A stretch of DNA of 64,000 bases from Alopecurus myosuroides (lineage: Eukaryota > Streptophyta > Magnoliopsida > Poales > Poaceae), in assembly GCA_028641055.1 (NCBI GenBank), contig CM054061.1, positions 54,292,081 through 54,356,080 on the forward strand, read 5' to 3'. The position numbers were made by a program, and so were the translations under genes. Shown piece by piece: positions 13,641 to 24,735 of this stretch; position 1 is the first letter of the stretch, and every line of letters starts with the position of its first letter. The notes under the pieces are model-generated. The model did no database searches. It was not told where the DNA came from and saw nothing but the letters and a program-made list of their open reading frames with translations.

Positions 13641-14414
13641 CCGGGAGGGGGAAGATTTCCCCCTCATGTCCGCACCCTATTTTAGGGGGCTGCCAGGTGG
13701 CCCCAGTGGATTCACATAATGGTATTTATCGTTCCGGTATTTTTCCTGGATTTATTGGAGAGAAAAAGAGAAAAAGAAAAGGAGAAAAACAAAAGGGGAA
13801 GGAGGGAGGTGGAGTTGGACTCCACCTCACCCCAATCCGAGTTGGGCTAAGGGAAGGGTGCGACCACCTCCTTCTATCTCAACTAAGACTCCTCCCTCTC
13901 TCAATGAAATTCTCCTCCTCCTCCCACTATATAAAGGACCCCAAGGCTCAAGGCAAAACACAAAATTGGCTCTCAAGTCTCTCTCTCTTTCTCTCAAGTA
14001 AAATTAGAGGGAAGGAGGGAGCTTCTTCTAATTGGGATTTTAGGTGTCCTCTCCCAATTAGATCTAGCTTCTAATTACTCATGTGTTGAGAACTCCACCT
14101 TCATATACACCTGCGGCGTCTACTCCTGAACGGTGAAGCACTGCAGAATTGGCCCTGACGTATGTGTGCATACTCTCAGAGGGGTATAACGTGAGACCCT
14201 CACTCTGCTGAATCAAGGTGTTGGATACGGGAGTCAGCAACATCCTCGCCCACAGGCTTGTGCGTGAGGATCTTCAACATGCTTCATCGACCTCGTCAAC
14301 AACACTTCTTCCGCATCCACGGTGATTGGTACATGATCTCGAAACCTAGATCTGAGAATTATTATTCACTTGTAACTGCATAGTTAGATCTTGGCGGTTG
14401 CATGGTATGCATGG
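13641..14414 (+). repeat. LTR-like sequence of a further retroelement, fragment
   Basis: It holds a purine-rich run (13755-13812), a pyrimidine-rich stretch, a TATA box at 13928-13935 followed by a leader-like region, and a 3' part ending in T-rich sequence near 14420. This order resembles the promoter and R-U5 part of grass Copia LTRs. No TG...CA ends, primer site or second copy were found, so the class is inferred only. Confidence 0.35.
13928..13935 (+). promoter_or_regulatory. TATA box in LTR-like sequence
   Basis: TATATAAA lies in a CT-rich context, with a leader-like AAGGCTCAAGGCAAAACAC about 14 bp downstream. Spacing fits a pol II core promoter pointing right. Activity is not shown. 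Confidence 0.5.
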
Positions 14415-14867
14415 AATTTTTTTAAGAATTCCAGTTGCGCAACCCAGCAGAGGCGCAGTCTGGTGCCATGGTGGCATCGATGGCAAGCCTGGCCCAAGGG
14501 CAATGCCCCGACTTGTTCTGAAGATGTGTTGGCGGAAGACGGAGGCGACGACGGCTTTTGGAGCGAGCGCGGCGGTGCTAGCTTTGAGTCTACTGGACCC
14601 GTTAGTGCTCTCGGCCTACCGACGGCTTGGTTGAGGCTTCCGGTTTTAGATGATGTGTGTTGGTGTGAGGTCCGGGCAGGTGACTCGGACCAGATGCACG
14701 CCTTCATCATGTTGGTACGAGTAGCGATAGATGTTGCTAGGACGATGGCTTCGAAGTTTCGAATGTATTACTTTGTAAGACTACATGGAATAACTAATAT
14801 TTAAACGCCATGTGCATCGATCGATTCAGAAGCGGAGGTTTCCGCCTTCATTTCAAAAAAAAAAAAA
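14415..14867 (+). mobile_element. 3' end of a non-LTR retrotransposon (LINE-type), 5'-truncated
   Basis: The 3' part (about 14700-14854) has the wording typical of grass LINE 3' untranslated ends: a GC/GT-rich stretch, then a TTTGTAAGACTACATGG-type segment and a GCATCGATCGATTCAGAAG-type end. It finishes in 13 A (14855-14867). No protein domain is present and no target duplication was found, so the left border is approximate. Confidence 0.5.
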
Positions 14868-16408
14868 GTGCGGCTTCTGACAACATATGGAAAAAAGCAT
14901 TATATATGGAAAATTCACAAGTCAAAACCACGAATCAGCTACTAGCGCATGCCGTGTGCATTTGTGGCCTGACCAAAGGAGAAAATCAGAGCATTCAAAG
15001 CAAATGAAGAGTGCTTATACATATATAGAAAGAAATTTGATAAGGCTATTTAAGGCGTCCTAACATTTATTAATCAAATATATGACAATATTATTCAGGG
15101 TTTCAAAGTATGACTGCAGGAAATTGCAAATTCTACAGAAGTATTTGGAGAGCAGGTCATACCTGGTACTATTGTCCAACACTTTAATTTGTAATCATCT
15201 AATGAACAAGAAGTCTATCATCACTTAGTTATTATCACATATTCAATTACCGATTGGGAGGAAAACACAAGAAGTAGGATAATGAAATGCTGAAAGTCTG
15301 GATGATCAGAAACTCACAATCTACAAAATGTTTTCGGAAGCATGGTTTAAACTAGAACATGCATGAACATGTCAGACCTGATATTATTCATTCACACTTG
15401 AAAGCATCGCACAAAGCAAGTAACAGAGAATACACGGTAATTTCCAAAGTCCAACCACCAATTGAATGGGGCGGCAAGTAGGTAACCACAAGCACTCAGT
15501 AGATCAAATTCCGTAACCCGAGGAAGTAATCAAAAATTCAGAACGCTGACAAGTCTGAAACGCAATATTCAGAATTACCTTTCAGTTAGAATCATCACAA
15601 ATCCCCCTACCAATTATTACAGATAAAAATGATGACAAATCTGAAACGCAACAATGTACAGAAAGTTCAGAAGCACAACATTCAGAGTAAGCTGGAGCAC
15701 TATCTTCTGATCACCGGTCTTGACGGTAAGACAAAAAGTTGCAGGGGATGCACATTCACCATGGGAAGCAGATGTCACAGTAGCATAGTTAGACAGACAT
15801 GACTGAGAATAAAATTTGTTGGACCTGATGTTATTCAACCACAATTGAAGGCATCCCGTAGGTAACATGGTTCAGCTACTGGTTGAATGGAGAGATAACA
15901 ACAAGCACTCATGTCTGATGGAGTACTATCATGTTATTACCCGTATTGATGGTAGGACAAAAGTTGCAAGGAAGCACATTCATCATGGGAAACACATGGC
16001 ACAGTAGCATAGTTAAGCCGACATGACAGAGAATAAAATTTGTTGAACCTCCTATTAGTCAGCCACAGTTGAAGGCATCTCATAGGTAACATAGTTCAGC
16101 TGCTAATTGAATGAAGAGATAACGACAAGGACTGAGTTCATAAAATTTCCTAAGCTGAGAAACTAATCACAAACACACAGATATACATTTCAGATCTAAC
16201 CACACGGTTTGGCTTATCCCTAGCATACTTGATGGTCAAACACCAGTTGTGAACTAAGCAGTTTACTTGAATGGACAAAAGCAACAAGTAATTTTTGAGC
16301 TAGAGGTGCTATACTTTCCATCGAATTCACCGCGGATTGGACCATCTCCTAAAAGTTCAGAAAGTAGCTTCAGTCCCCTGAAAGTTTGAGCATGAGGATC
16401 AGTAGGAG
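14868..16408. other. 3' flank of the F-box gene, no gene seen
   Basis: AT-rich single-copy-looking sequence downstream of the minus-strand F-box gene. It contains a direct duplication (next entry) and otherwise no RNA gene, transposon end or coding signal that I can support. It probably includes the 3' untranslated region of the F-box gene near 16300-16408. Confidence 0.4.
15695..16136. repeat. Direct duplication, two 216-bp units
   Basis: Units 15695-15910 and 15921-16136 have a constant 226-bp offset. Both share the order GAG.ACTATC, a GTAGGAC/GTAAGAC stretch, CACAGTAGCATAGTTA, GAGAATAAAATTTGTTG and AGAGATAAC. They are diverged by many substitutions (roughly 80-85 percent identical by eye). 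A weaker third unit may lie at about 15360-15500. Confidence 0.75.
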
Positions 16409-17860
16409 CTACTGGTATCGCAAGAAAGGCGGGTAGCCGGCAACAGCATCATCTGTGACCTCCATCGGGAGAATGATGGGATGTAGAAGGAGGCTTTCTT
16501 CGATTGTATGTCTGGACAGGATTATCCGGTGGTAACCAAGTTGATAAATCTGGACCACAGTCCCCCGGGCGTGGCACTGCAGCAGGACGCGCGGGCACTG
16601 CACCAGATCATTTCGGTCCTGGGCAACGGCGAATAAGCCTGCAGTTAAGATACCATCCTGATTGTAGCCATCGTTAAGATTGATCACATCCACTGGCAGA
16701 CGGATGCTGTACAGGCGGTTCCAGAGCTCGGTAATGGAGCTCAGGACCCAGACGTCGACTCTTGCCGTTGCCGGTGAGATGGCGGTCATGGCGAGCTCTT
16801 CAACAATCTCAAACAGCTGGTCGCCCACAACAGGAATGTCCTCGCCGTCCACTTGGATGGTTGGAGGAGGAATCAAGGCGAAGAACTCGCCGTATATGTT
16901 GAACCTGATTATATTGCTGTTGTTTCGGGCAGCCTGCGGCAGCCAGTACAGGAAAGTGTCGACGAGCACGGGCGGGATTTTGTAAGAAGGCCGGATGCCG
17001 CTGGCTAGCACAAGATCGAGGCCAAGCTCATCCTCGTCATCATCGACGCCCGGACGACCAATGTGCGCCATAGGAAGAAATGCCTCCATGCCCAGTGTGT
17101 GGACTGAATAGTTGCAGTCAGACTCAACGCCGTCGTGGTACAGCACCTGGCACGCAAAATCTCCATCGATGTAGGAGCCAGTGACGTAGAAGGCGATGAT
17201 GTCGTGGCCGAGGTGGAGCGGCGGGACGTGCGCCCAGCGGCGCGTGCAGGGGTTGCAGGCGTAGAGCCTGCCGCCGGAGGAGAGGAGCATGATGCCGCGG
17301 CAGGAGCCGTGGATCCTGAACTCCTCGTGGTCGAGCGGGCGGTTGAAGCGAAAGACCGGCCGGGACACGCGGTCGCGGATGTCGATGGCGCGGAGGTTGG
17401 TGTGGACGAGGTTCGGGTGTTCGAAGTAGACGAGCGGCATGGGCGTCCGGTACGGGTGTTGGCTGTGACAGCGGCGGAAGGGCTCCCAGTCAGTGAAGCT
17501 GCGCCACCGCCTGCAGACACTGCGGCAGCGGGCGATCTCTTGGGCCGGCGACCGTAGGAAGTACACGATGAGGGCGAGGCTGCCCCTGGGTGTGTTCGCC
17601 GCCCCCACCTGCGCAGGAGCCTCTCCGCCCGCCTCCACGTCCGGGGCTTGGCCTCCGCCGTTCGCCAGCACGTCACCCCCGACAACTCCGCCCGCCTCCA
17701 TGGCCGCGACGGCCTCCATGTCCGGGGCGGCTTGGCCTCCTCCGTTCTCCAGAGCGTGCTCCGCCAGCTCGTCGCCTCCGACAGCTCCGCCCGCCTCCAT
17801 GTGCGGGGGCGCTTGGTGTCCTCCGTTGGGCGGCGCGTGGTCTCCTCCGTTCGCCTCCAT
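16409..17860 (-). CDS. F-box protein with F-box-associated domain
   Basis: Single-exon gene of 483 codons starting at the ATG at 17860-17858. An in-frame GTG three codons upstream is not a plausible plant start. Residues 1-90 are a low-complexity Ala/Gly region with imperfect repeats around MEAGG.VGGD.LA and NGGGQA. An F-box follows at about 90-130, ending CRSVCRRWRSF; its first helix is degenerate and lacks the usual LP.D...EIL. After it comes an F-box-associated beta domain (GSCRGIMLLSS, CNPCTRRWAHVPP near 190-220; VDTFLYWLPQAA and VDVWVLSS further on). Proteins of this type join Skp1-cullin ubiquitin ligases and bind substrates; the substrate is unknown. It is the only intact protein gene seen in the window, and its GC-rich codons give long shadow frames on the other strand. 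Confidence 0.88.
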   Translation of the reverse strand: MEANGGDHAPPNGGHQAPPHMEAGGAVGGDELAEHALENGGGQAAPDMEAVAAMEAGGVVGGDVLANGGGQAPDVEAGGEAPAQVGAANTPRGSLALIVYFLRSPAQEIARCRSVCRRWRSFTDWEPFRRCHSQHPYRTPMPLVYFEHPNLVHTNLRAIDIRDRVSRPVFRFNRPLDHEEFRIHGSCRGIMLLSSGGRLYACNPCTRRWAHVPPLHLGHDIIAFYVTGSYIDGDFACQVLYHDGVESDCNYSVHTLGMEAFLPMAHIGRPGVDDDEDELGLDLVLASGIRPSYKIPPVLVDTFLYWLPQAARNNSNIIRFNIYGEFFALIPPPTIQVDGEDIPVVGDQLFEIVEELAMTAISPATARVDVWVLSSITELWNRLYSIRLPVDVINLNDGYNQDGILTAGLFAVAQDRNDLVQCPRVLLQCHARGTVVQIYQLGYHRIILSRHTIEESLLLHPIILPMEVTDDAVAGYPPFLRYQ

Positions 17861-18116
17861 GGCCGCCACCGAGTTGGGCTGGGGTTTGGCCGTTATGCCA
17901 GGCTGGCCGACAGAGAGACGAGGAAAACGGAAATGGATTCGATTTGGAATTGGGGGATCGCAATTTCTATTTCTTCGTCGACCTTGGTCTGCCAGCCAGC
18001 AAGTTCACACCCCATAGCCGTGCGATCTGCATCCTACGGTCCTCGCTAGCTTAAACTCGGCGGGACCACCTTTTCGTCTCCTAGCCCTTTGACTCGTTTT
18101 CGTCTCTTCCTTCCAA

Positions 18117-18431
18117 TTTCTGAACTCCATTCCCCTCCGGTACCAAGAATCTCCAAACCCTAGGTGCGCACGTAGGTCCTTCCTACCGCGGAGCGGCGGC
18201 AGCGGAAGAGGAGGCGGCGCCACCTGGAGCGCGCTCCTGTGCCTCCTCCTTGCAGCGCCGGGGGATGTCGATGAAGGCGCGGACCCGGCGGGGGTCAACG
18301 CGGGGGTGCACGCGGCGGCGGCCGTGGACGACTCCATGAGCCGGGCCATCGCCGTGGCGGCGCGGTGCAAGACGTGTGACGCGCGGCCCATGTGGATCTT
18401 GCAGGTGGGAGTGCGGGACCCGGAAGCGGAA
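18117..18431 (+). other. Exon-like open stretch, function not recognised
   Basis: About 100 codons stay open in a GC-rich stretch head-to-head with the F-box gene. One part reads ALLCLLLAAPG, like a short hydrophobic segment, and another AIAVAARCKTCDARPMW. An AG/GTATAT donor-like site lies at 18431. No ATG opens the frame before about 18334, and the phase does not join cleanly to the next exon-like island. High GC alone can keep a frame open, so this may be non-coding. Confidence 0.22.
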
Positions 18432-18509
18432 GGTATATCATTCATCTACTTCTACAGATTTCAGTATCAGTAACAGCAGTCCTTATCGACAACAGAGCCA
18501 CTTAATAAG

Positions 18510-18615
18510 TACTCCCTCCGTTCCATATTAGTAGATGACTTTGGAATGGATGTATCTAGCACTAAAATATGTCTAGATACATCCAATTCAAAGTCATCTA
18601 ATATGGAACGGAGTA
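18510..18615. mobile_element. Stowaway-type MITE (Tc1/mariner class), 106 bp
   Basis: It begins TACTCCCTCCGTTCC and ends GGAACGGAGTA. The two halves are nearly complementary along the whole length (ATTAGATGACTTTG type) and the TA target duplication is kept. Three bases of the right end are missing. It is non-coding and folds as a long hairpin. Confidence 0.93.
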
Positions 18616-19159
18616 ACAACAAAAGATCAACCGCTTCACTTTTCTCCAACCAATCCATATCTCAAAACGACTACATACACAGGCCAGCATTGTACCGCCA
18701 ACAGCATAGCCGATAATGGAAATTTTATTTGCAGAAGGCTAGCTTGAAAAGGATGAGAAACCATATAAGAAGATTTTCTAGTCTTATTATGGTGTAAAAG
18801 ATAAACCGTGGCATCTTTCGACTTTAGCATTTGAGAACGCGTCGTATTTCTATCTGCTATCATGATTGCATGAATTGGGGCTCTGAACGAGCATTCAAAT
18901 TGTTCCTGGTATTGGGAAAACACATATATTCTTTTCCATCCTCTACATTGCTTCCCGAGTGACATGTACAATGCTCTGAGATGAAGCTAACACAATGCTC
19001 CGAGATGATTTTTTCTAGATAATGCTTTTCTCCAATTTTATCTTCACAACCAACTACATCTTGAGAGCTGTAAGTGCTGCTAGTTGATTTGATCGTACCG
19101 AATTTGAAAGAATGTCATGGGCGATTAGGTCGTACTGAATTTGAAAGAATGTCATGGGA
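18616..19159. other. No gene seen; short tandem repeat inside
   Basis: AT-rich sequence without supported features apart from a 29-bp tandem repeat (19093-19121 and 19130-19158, one mismatch, 37-bp offset) containing GAATTTGAAAGAATGTCATG. A 111-codon minus-strand frame ending near 18636 has no recognisable domain. Confidence 0.45.
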
Positions 19160-19833
19160 GACCCGACCTTATAAACAGCATGGAAGCATGCAGAGCAACA
19201 TTTGTAGAGACACGGAGATTTTGGAATAGGGGGCTTCTTTATGCTATCTTGTGGTTGACCGTTAATCAAATGACCTGATTGAGCATCATTAAGAGGAGAG
19301 ATGGTAGTTAACTCATTGCCGTTGCCATGAGTTCAGAAGACACCATTTTCTTGGATATTTCTACACTGTCCTTAATAGTTGAAGAGGCAACAAAATTTCC
19401 AGCCCTTTGCATGTTGTTGAAATCTTCAACTGATTCAGAGAGGCTTTCAGATCTTTGAATATCTGATTTCAACTTTCCTTAACCATTTGTTACCTTGGAT
19501 ATTGCTGCCCTTTGCATACTTCCACATTTTCCAGCCGTTGTTTACTCCACCAGACCCTCCATACCCTTGTGCACATCAAAGTTGAATAGACAAGATTCCA
19601 CTGCATCCATCCTGGATGTAGATGTCACATGATCACAATCTAGGCTGCAGACCACACTGGATTTCAGGTTGGTCTGGACTGTGGACTGACTGGTCTGTCT
19701 TGCATCCACTAGAACAGGTAGCAGGGCCAACTGGATGACCATGTGCCTGTTGGGCTGAATCGTCTTGCACACCAGAAGAGTAGCCAACAGGAGCAGCCTT
19801 TACATAGCTTGTTTGTAGAGTAACTGGTACTTT
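19160..19833 (-). pseudogene. Degenerate protein-coding fragment, family unknown
   Basis: The minus strand keeps coding-like text across several frames: about 65 open codons near 19640-19833 (YSSGVQDDSAQQAHGHPVG), then MDAVESCLFNFDVHKGMEGL, then SESLSESVEDFNNMQ near 19430, then a Cys-rich end CLYKCCSACFHAVYK near 19180-19215. Two in-frame stops and at least two frame changes separate these. The amino-acid composition and Cys spacing look like a real plant protein, but I do not recognise the family. It could be a captured or decayed exon. Confidence 0.38.
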
Positions 19834-19834
19834 T

Positions 19835-19908
19835 ATGCTCTCTTGTGCATGACTTTACTAGATTTTTTGTCTTTGTACCTAATGCTCTCTTGTGCATGAC
19901 TTTACTAG
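19835..19908. repeat. 27-bp tandem duplication
   Basis: ATGCTCTCTTGTGCATGACT and the seven bases after it occur twice without mismatch (19835-19861, 19882-19908; 47-bp offset). It lies just upstream of the decayed coding fragment on the minus strand. Confidence 0.85.
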
Positions 19909-20054
19909 TCTTGTTGTGTTTGAAATCAAAAGGAAGAAAAGAACAGGTCAGCATAGTTTGTCATTTATATATAGCTTGCACGTAGAATTCACTGAGTTCG
20001 ATTATAGCTGTTGCTAATGTGCTCCAGATTACATGCATAATAATACAGATTAAA

Positions 20055-20735
20055 CTTTTTTTTGCGAAAACGCAAAAGCTTTGCATTTCATTACTTGATA
20101 GAAAGAGAGTTTATGTACAATCCTCCACGGAGGTCACCCAACGATACAACTCAACCCAAAAGCACGTAAGGAAGAAGTTGACCAAGCCCTTTTGCCCCCG
20201 CTTGCACCCAGTCGCGAGCTTCCGCTTTGATCGTAGCCAAGAGGGCGTTGATCGAAGGACTCGCGTTGTCGAAGACCGTGGCGTTGCGCTGCTTCCAAAT
20301 CCACCAAGCTGTAAGCATGATAAGCGTCGATGTGCCTTTGCGTAGCAGTCGAGGGGTGGAGCGCAGGGTCAGGGACCACCAACCCACAAAGTCGTCTTCG
20401 GCTTCCGGGGGCCTGAAGGTAGATCGGATCCAGGATAGCACCTCGTACCATAGCGTCCGGGAGAAAGAGCATCCCGTGAGGATATGGGACATCGTCTCTG
20501 TAGTTTGATCACATAGCGGGCAACGCGCCGGATGGGGTAAGGCGCGGTTCGCAAGCCTCTCCCCCGTCCAGCAGCGGTCCATGCAAGCGAGCCAAACAAA
20601 GAACTTCACCCTTGGTGGAGCCCACGTCTTCCAGTTGAGCTTCCAGCTTGTAGACTCAACGGCACCGTGGAACAGTGCGGCGTAGCACGACCTGGAGGAG
20701 TACTCAGCGTCCTGCGTCCATCGCCTAGTGTTTTT
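20055..20735 (-). pseudogene. LINE-C: 3' end of a LINE ORF2, 5'-truncated
   Basis: The minus-strand frame ending at 20151 carries the reverse-transcriptase zinc-binding domain of plant L1-type LINEs: WKTWAPPRVKFFVWLACMDR, then the metal-binding C-x2-C...H motif CPLCDQTTETMSHILTGC, then AWWIWKQRNATVFD. After the stop comes a short 3' untranslated end and a tail of 8 T on plus (20055-20062). No endonuclease or reverse transcriptase core is left. The 5' border at about 20735 is where the recognisable protein text stops. No target duplication could be matched. Confidence 0.85.
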
Positions 20736-20939
20736 GGATGCACCATCAGTGCTTTCTGAGAAAATTAAATAACATAAGATGGAGACTTGTACTTGTTCTG
20801 CTATTATTCTTGAGCTATTCATCTGTACATTTATGTATGCGAATGGAAAGATGTTGCTATCTATTGTTTCCTTATTGTTCCTCGCATCTAGTCTATGGTT
20901 GTGTACTGACAGAATTTTACTTAATTTCCGCACTTCAAG

Positions 20940-21055
20940 GCTGAATGCTCCCGCCGCTGGTTTGCTGTGCCGCTTCGAGGAGTGGCACCCGGCTGCACCA
21001 GCCAACCACCAGAGTCCTGCTACTTGGTCACATCACCATTCATCAAGGACGTCAT
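20940..21055 (+). other. Exon-like island, function not recognised
   Basis: An acceptor-like CTTCAAG/GC precedes about 38 open codons (AECSRRWFAVPLRGVAPG ... SPFIKDVIV), and a GTGAGG donor-like site follows. The island is GC-rich between AT-rich flanks. It could belong with 18117-18431 and have been split by LINE-C, but the phases do not match simply. No known domain. Confidence 0.25.
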
Positions 21056-24000
21056 TGTGAGGTTATCTCACTCTCCATCTACACTCTTGCTGGTTTCGTA
21101 TGAATCTATGGTTCCTCAGTGTAGATGCTTAGCTGCTGTATGTGTGTGTGTGTCTTCTCGCGAAACAAAAGGAATAGGTCCTTAGTGAGCGGTAGAAATT
21201 TTGCTAGGAAAATTTTGTCCAACTATTGAGGAAAGAACACAATACACAAACCTACACGTATTGTTTCCTATAGTGTGCACCAGTTGGCTAGAGCAGGCAC
21301 TTGTCATACGTGATGATGTCATGCCACAAGCTACCAATGGCAGTACCATGATTTACTAGCTTAGCTCAAGCTCCACACATGTGTTCCTCTCCAAAATCTT
21401 GCTTCTAATTTTCATGCCACCAAAACATTGAAATTCCACTTCACTCATCATAAGACAAGGCTGCACTCAAAAGATGATGTTCTGATTATGTTTTTTCTTA
21501 TTAGTGTTTGAGTTATATTTCAACACTAGTACTAGTATGTAAGGCTCCTGGCTATGTCTTCTGCTTACAGGGTCACAGTAGATGATTAATTCCATTCTTC
21601 AAGGATGAAGGAGGAGGGCTCCCGCGGTTGGTTTGGTCTGCACCAAGAATTATGAGTTGACTCAAGTCGTTATGGAGGAGTGGCTAGTGGACTGGTCGTG
21701 ACTCTTGCTGGATAGACATGAGTAAACAGTACTATGTAGTACAATTCCAAATTACATAGGTAGAAATCAAGTCTGCAAATAAAATGTTGAGGATATGACA
21801 GTGGATGAAAACTTGGGCGGGATACAGGTTTGGTTTTGGGTTTCACGGGAAAATGGTGCTCGGTCTAGGTTTCTACCCGGGTCAAAGCAATATCGGGAAA
21901 AAAATATGACATGTGGGGCCCTTGTTTAGTCGATCGACTCAGAAGTTGTGACTAGTCACGATTAGTCAGGACTAGTCGAACCAGTCGAGCAACTCACCCA
22001 ACTAATTCGAGTTGACCTCTAGGTAGCGATTCGTAGACTAGTCGCGTGACTCGTATTCAGAGGTCTGCACAACAACTCCTTGTGTGGTGCCCTCCTTCAC
22101 CACCCATCGCCCCGGAGAGGACTCTGCCGAGGGGCTACTGCATCACTATGAAGCAAGGCATCAAGGTTATCCCAAACTTTCCAACTCCCCTTGCCGGTCT
22201 TGTATGCATAGTTACTCAATGCAACTGATCATCTGGCTGTGTGCATTATGTGTCTTCTCGTGAAACGCTAGGAATAGTGGCAGCAGGGAAGAGTATAAAT
22301 TTGCATGTGTTGAGGTGCCAACACAAGAACAACTACAACTGGACTTATAGGTGCCTCATGTTGCCTTTTACTGACGATTTAGTGGTGTATTGGGTACCTG
22401 TACAACACACTCATTGGTGAAGAGAAGGTTGAGCTGTTTGGTTTGGTGTCATGATGTTTGATCTTTCATTCTATATTTGTGCAATGTACTTGAGGGTTTA
22501 GTGGTAGGATCTGCTTTGTGGTAGTGTGTATTAGGTGCTTTGTGGCAGTATCTGCTCCGGTTTAGTCGACTTAATCATCAATGTCGACCTTAAACCTTAT
22601 ATTTATTGGATGTGGGCTAAACCAGGGAGATTGACTTATTATGAACCAGATTCTTAATAGTCGTGCGCCGCGAACAACAACACTAGCTTACTTTTTGTAC
22701 GGTATGTATGGTTGCTTGTAGTAAGGTAATTATTACTAGTGTAGGTTGGTTACTGATTTGTTCAATCACAGCAAGCCATCATGCTAAATTAATTTTAATT
22801 GTTAGTCATTTGTCAATTATGAACCAAATGTTTGTTTATTGTGGGATTAACCTGGGAGCTTATTGCCTAGTATCTGTGGAATGGTAATCTGTATAAGTTT
22901 CTCACGGGAAGGAAGCTGTAGTAGTTGTGTGTTTCTACCCATCACACAGAATAGGTTGAAAATCTTTGTGCTTTCCATGCTTGTGAAGTTTGATTCTGAC
23001 TTACCATTTTCCTATCATTATGCCTAATCATTTAATTTTTGGCAGTTTTCAGGTTGGTCCCCTCTTGCTCTTATGATGGCTAAGGTGCCTTATTCAGCCC
23101 AAAGAGGCAATCTGTTTGATAAAGATAGTAGCAAGAGCAACCGTTTTGGAGCGCTGGAAACCGCGAGGAGTGCCTTGAAGTGTCGGAGCTGCTGGCGAGG
23201 ACTAGTTATATTCGCTACTGGTAGTAATGTAATGTTCTCTCATCTGGTTATTCATTTGACCAAATGATTATTATTTGTGGTTCCATTTAGTGGTGGAATA
23301 TAATAGGATCATTATTGGTGGTTTAGTTTAGTTGGTACCATGATTGCAAACTTTTCACGCTTATATGTGTCAATATAGAGACAAAAACTGTTGTTGTGGT
23401 CTAGAATTTGCTACTGGTAGTAATGTTGTCTCATATGGTTATTTCCCTTTGATCATATACATTAATGCTCATTTGACCAAATTCATGATACATGTCCAAG
23501 TAGTTGATCGATGTGTATTTTACAAGCCCAATGCTTGCCTAAATCCTCTTTTTTTCTTTTATAAGAATCATCCATGTATGTGCAGTGCCTAGTGTTGCCT
23601 ATTTCTGTACAATATCATGAATTTCGAAATGAATCTAGTCTTGATTAGTATCTGGTATTGATGTGGGAAGAACACACACCAAAATGCCCAGTTTTCTCTA
23701 TGAGGACACAAGTTTTCTTATGTCTTCCACTCTGCAAAATTGTTTTGCTCCTTCTCTAAAGAGCATTCCCGTCTTTTTGGTTGAACTACATTTCCTGCCG
23801 GGTGTTAATCCTAATAATATTGCACACTAAATTCGAATCCGAATTTATATTATCTTGCAAGTTGCTGCATTTTAAGCCATGTTTTTTTTATTCTAACTCG
23901 ACCGGAAGGTGCTGTGCAGGGTACGGACCACATGGCGCTCTTGTGCCTCCCAGTGTATCCTGCTCGTGCGTTCCAGGACTGAGAGCGCAAGCACCCCTGC

Positions 24001-24735
24001 CCTGGCCTAGCTATCAACCCGAGGCTTCATCCATGTGGTTTTGCCATAGGGAGGTAAATCCATGTCTTATATGAGCATAGTGATTCTTGGTCTTGTTTAA
24101 TTACGTTTGTTAATATGAGACTGGGATCCAAAATTTTGATCATTGCCTATTTGTTTTGCATGCTTGTGTCTCATGTTTTTGACTCCTATAATAAGCTTGC
24201 AAAATATCAATATTCCTACGTTATTATTGTCTTAGTGGTATTTCTATCTTCCCCGCAAATCAAATCCTCATGTAAAGATGGAGCACACATCACACCAGTC
24301 TGGTACGAGCTAATTGGATTAAACTAAAACATTAGCTGTTTTGTGTCGACCAATTTTGAGTTATTGATAACGATTGGCAATTGAACCGTTGCTCGTGTTT
24401 TTATATACATGTCACTCTCACACGGTGCAGTTCATATTTTTTACTTGGTGCCTTTTATTTTCTGCTATTGATGGGATGAGTGTTTAGGTTCATGGTGTGT
24501 CTATCCCTTTAAATTTTGTACAGTTCATGGTGGTTTTACTAGTCAGATCAACATTTCTTTTGTAGAAGATTAGGATCTGTTCCGTGCAAGAACATGGGAA
24601 GCTCGCGCGTTCTTAGATTTTTTTCGCAATTCTTTATAGAGAATATATATTTCTTTTTATATATTTAAAGAACACCTCTGATTATTCATTCGACATGAAA
24701 TGAGTTACCCTGGCTATCTCTGTGTACTTGAGGTC
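21056..24735. other. Intron-like or intergenic sequence, nothing firm
   Basis: AT-rich sequence without a transposon end or domain that I recognise. Two short GC-richer islands are preceded by acceptor-like sites: 23046-23235 (codons reading AKVPYSAQRGNLFDKDSS) and 23919-24058 (codons reading GYGPHGALVPPSVSCSC). A cluster of GACTAGTC words lies at 21950-22043. These could be exon remnants, but none can be assigned. Confidence 0.3.

Noticed and set aside
17005..18054. Six long frames overlapping the F-box gene in other frames
   Set aside because: Shadows of GC-rich codons. Only the 16409-17860 frame carries F-box and associated-domain motifs.
20738..21060. Plus-strand gene of 93 codons
   Set aside because: Frame mostly in AT-rich sequence; only the 20940-21055 part looks exon-like, and it lacks a start and a partner exon in phase.
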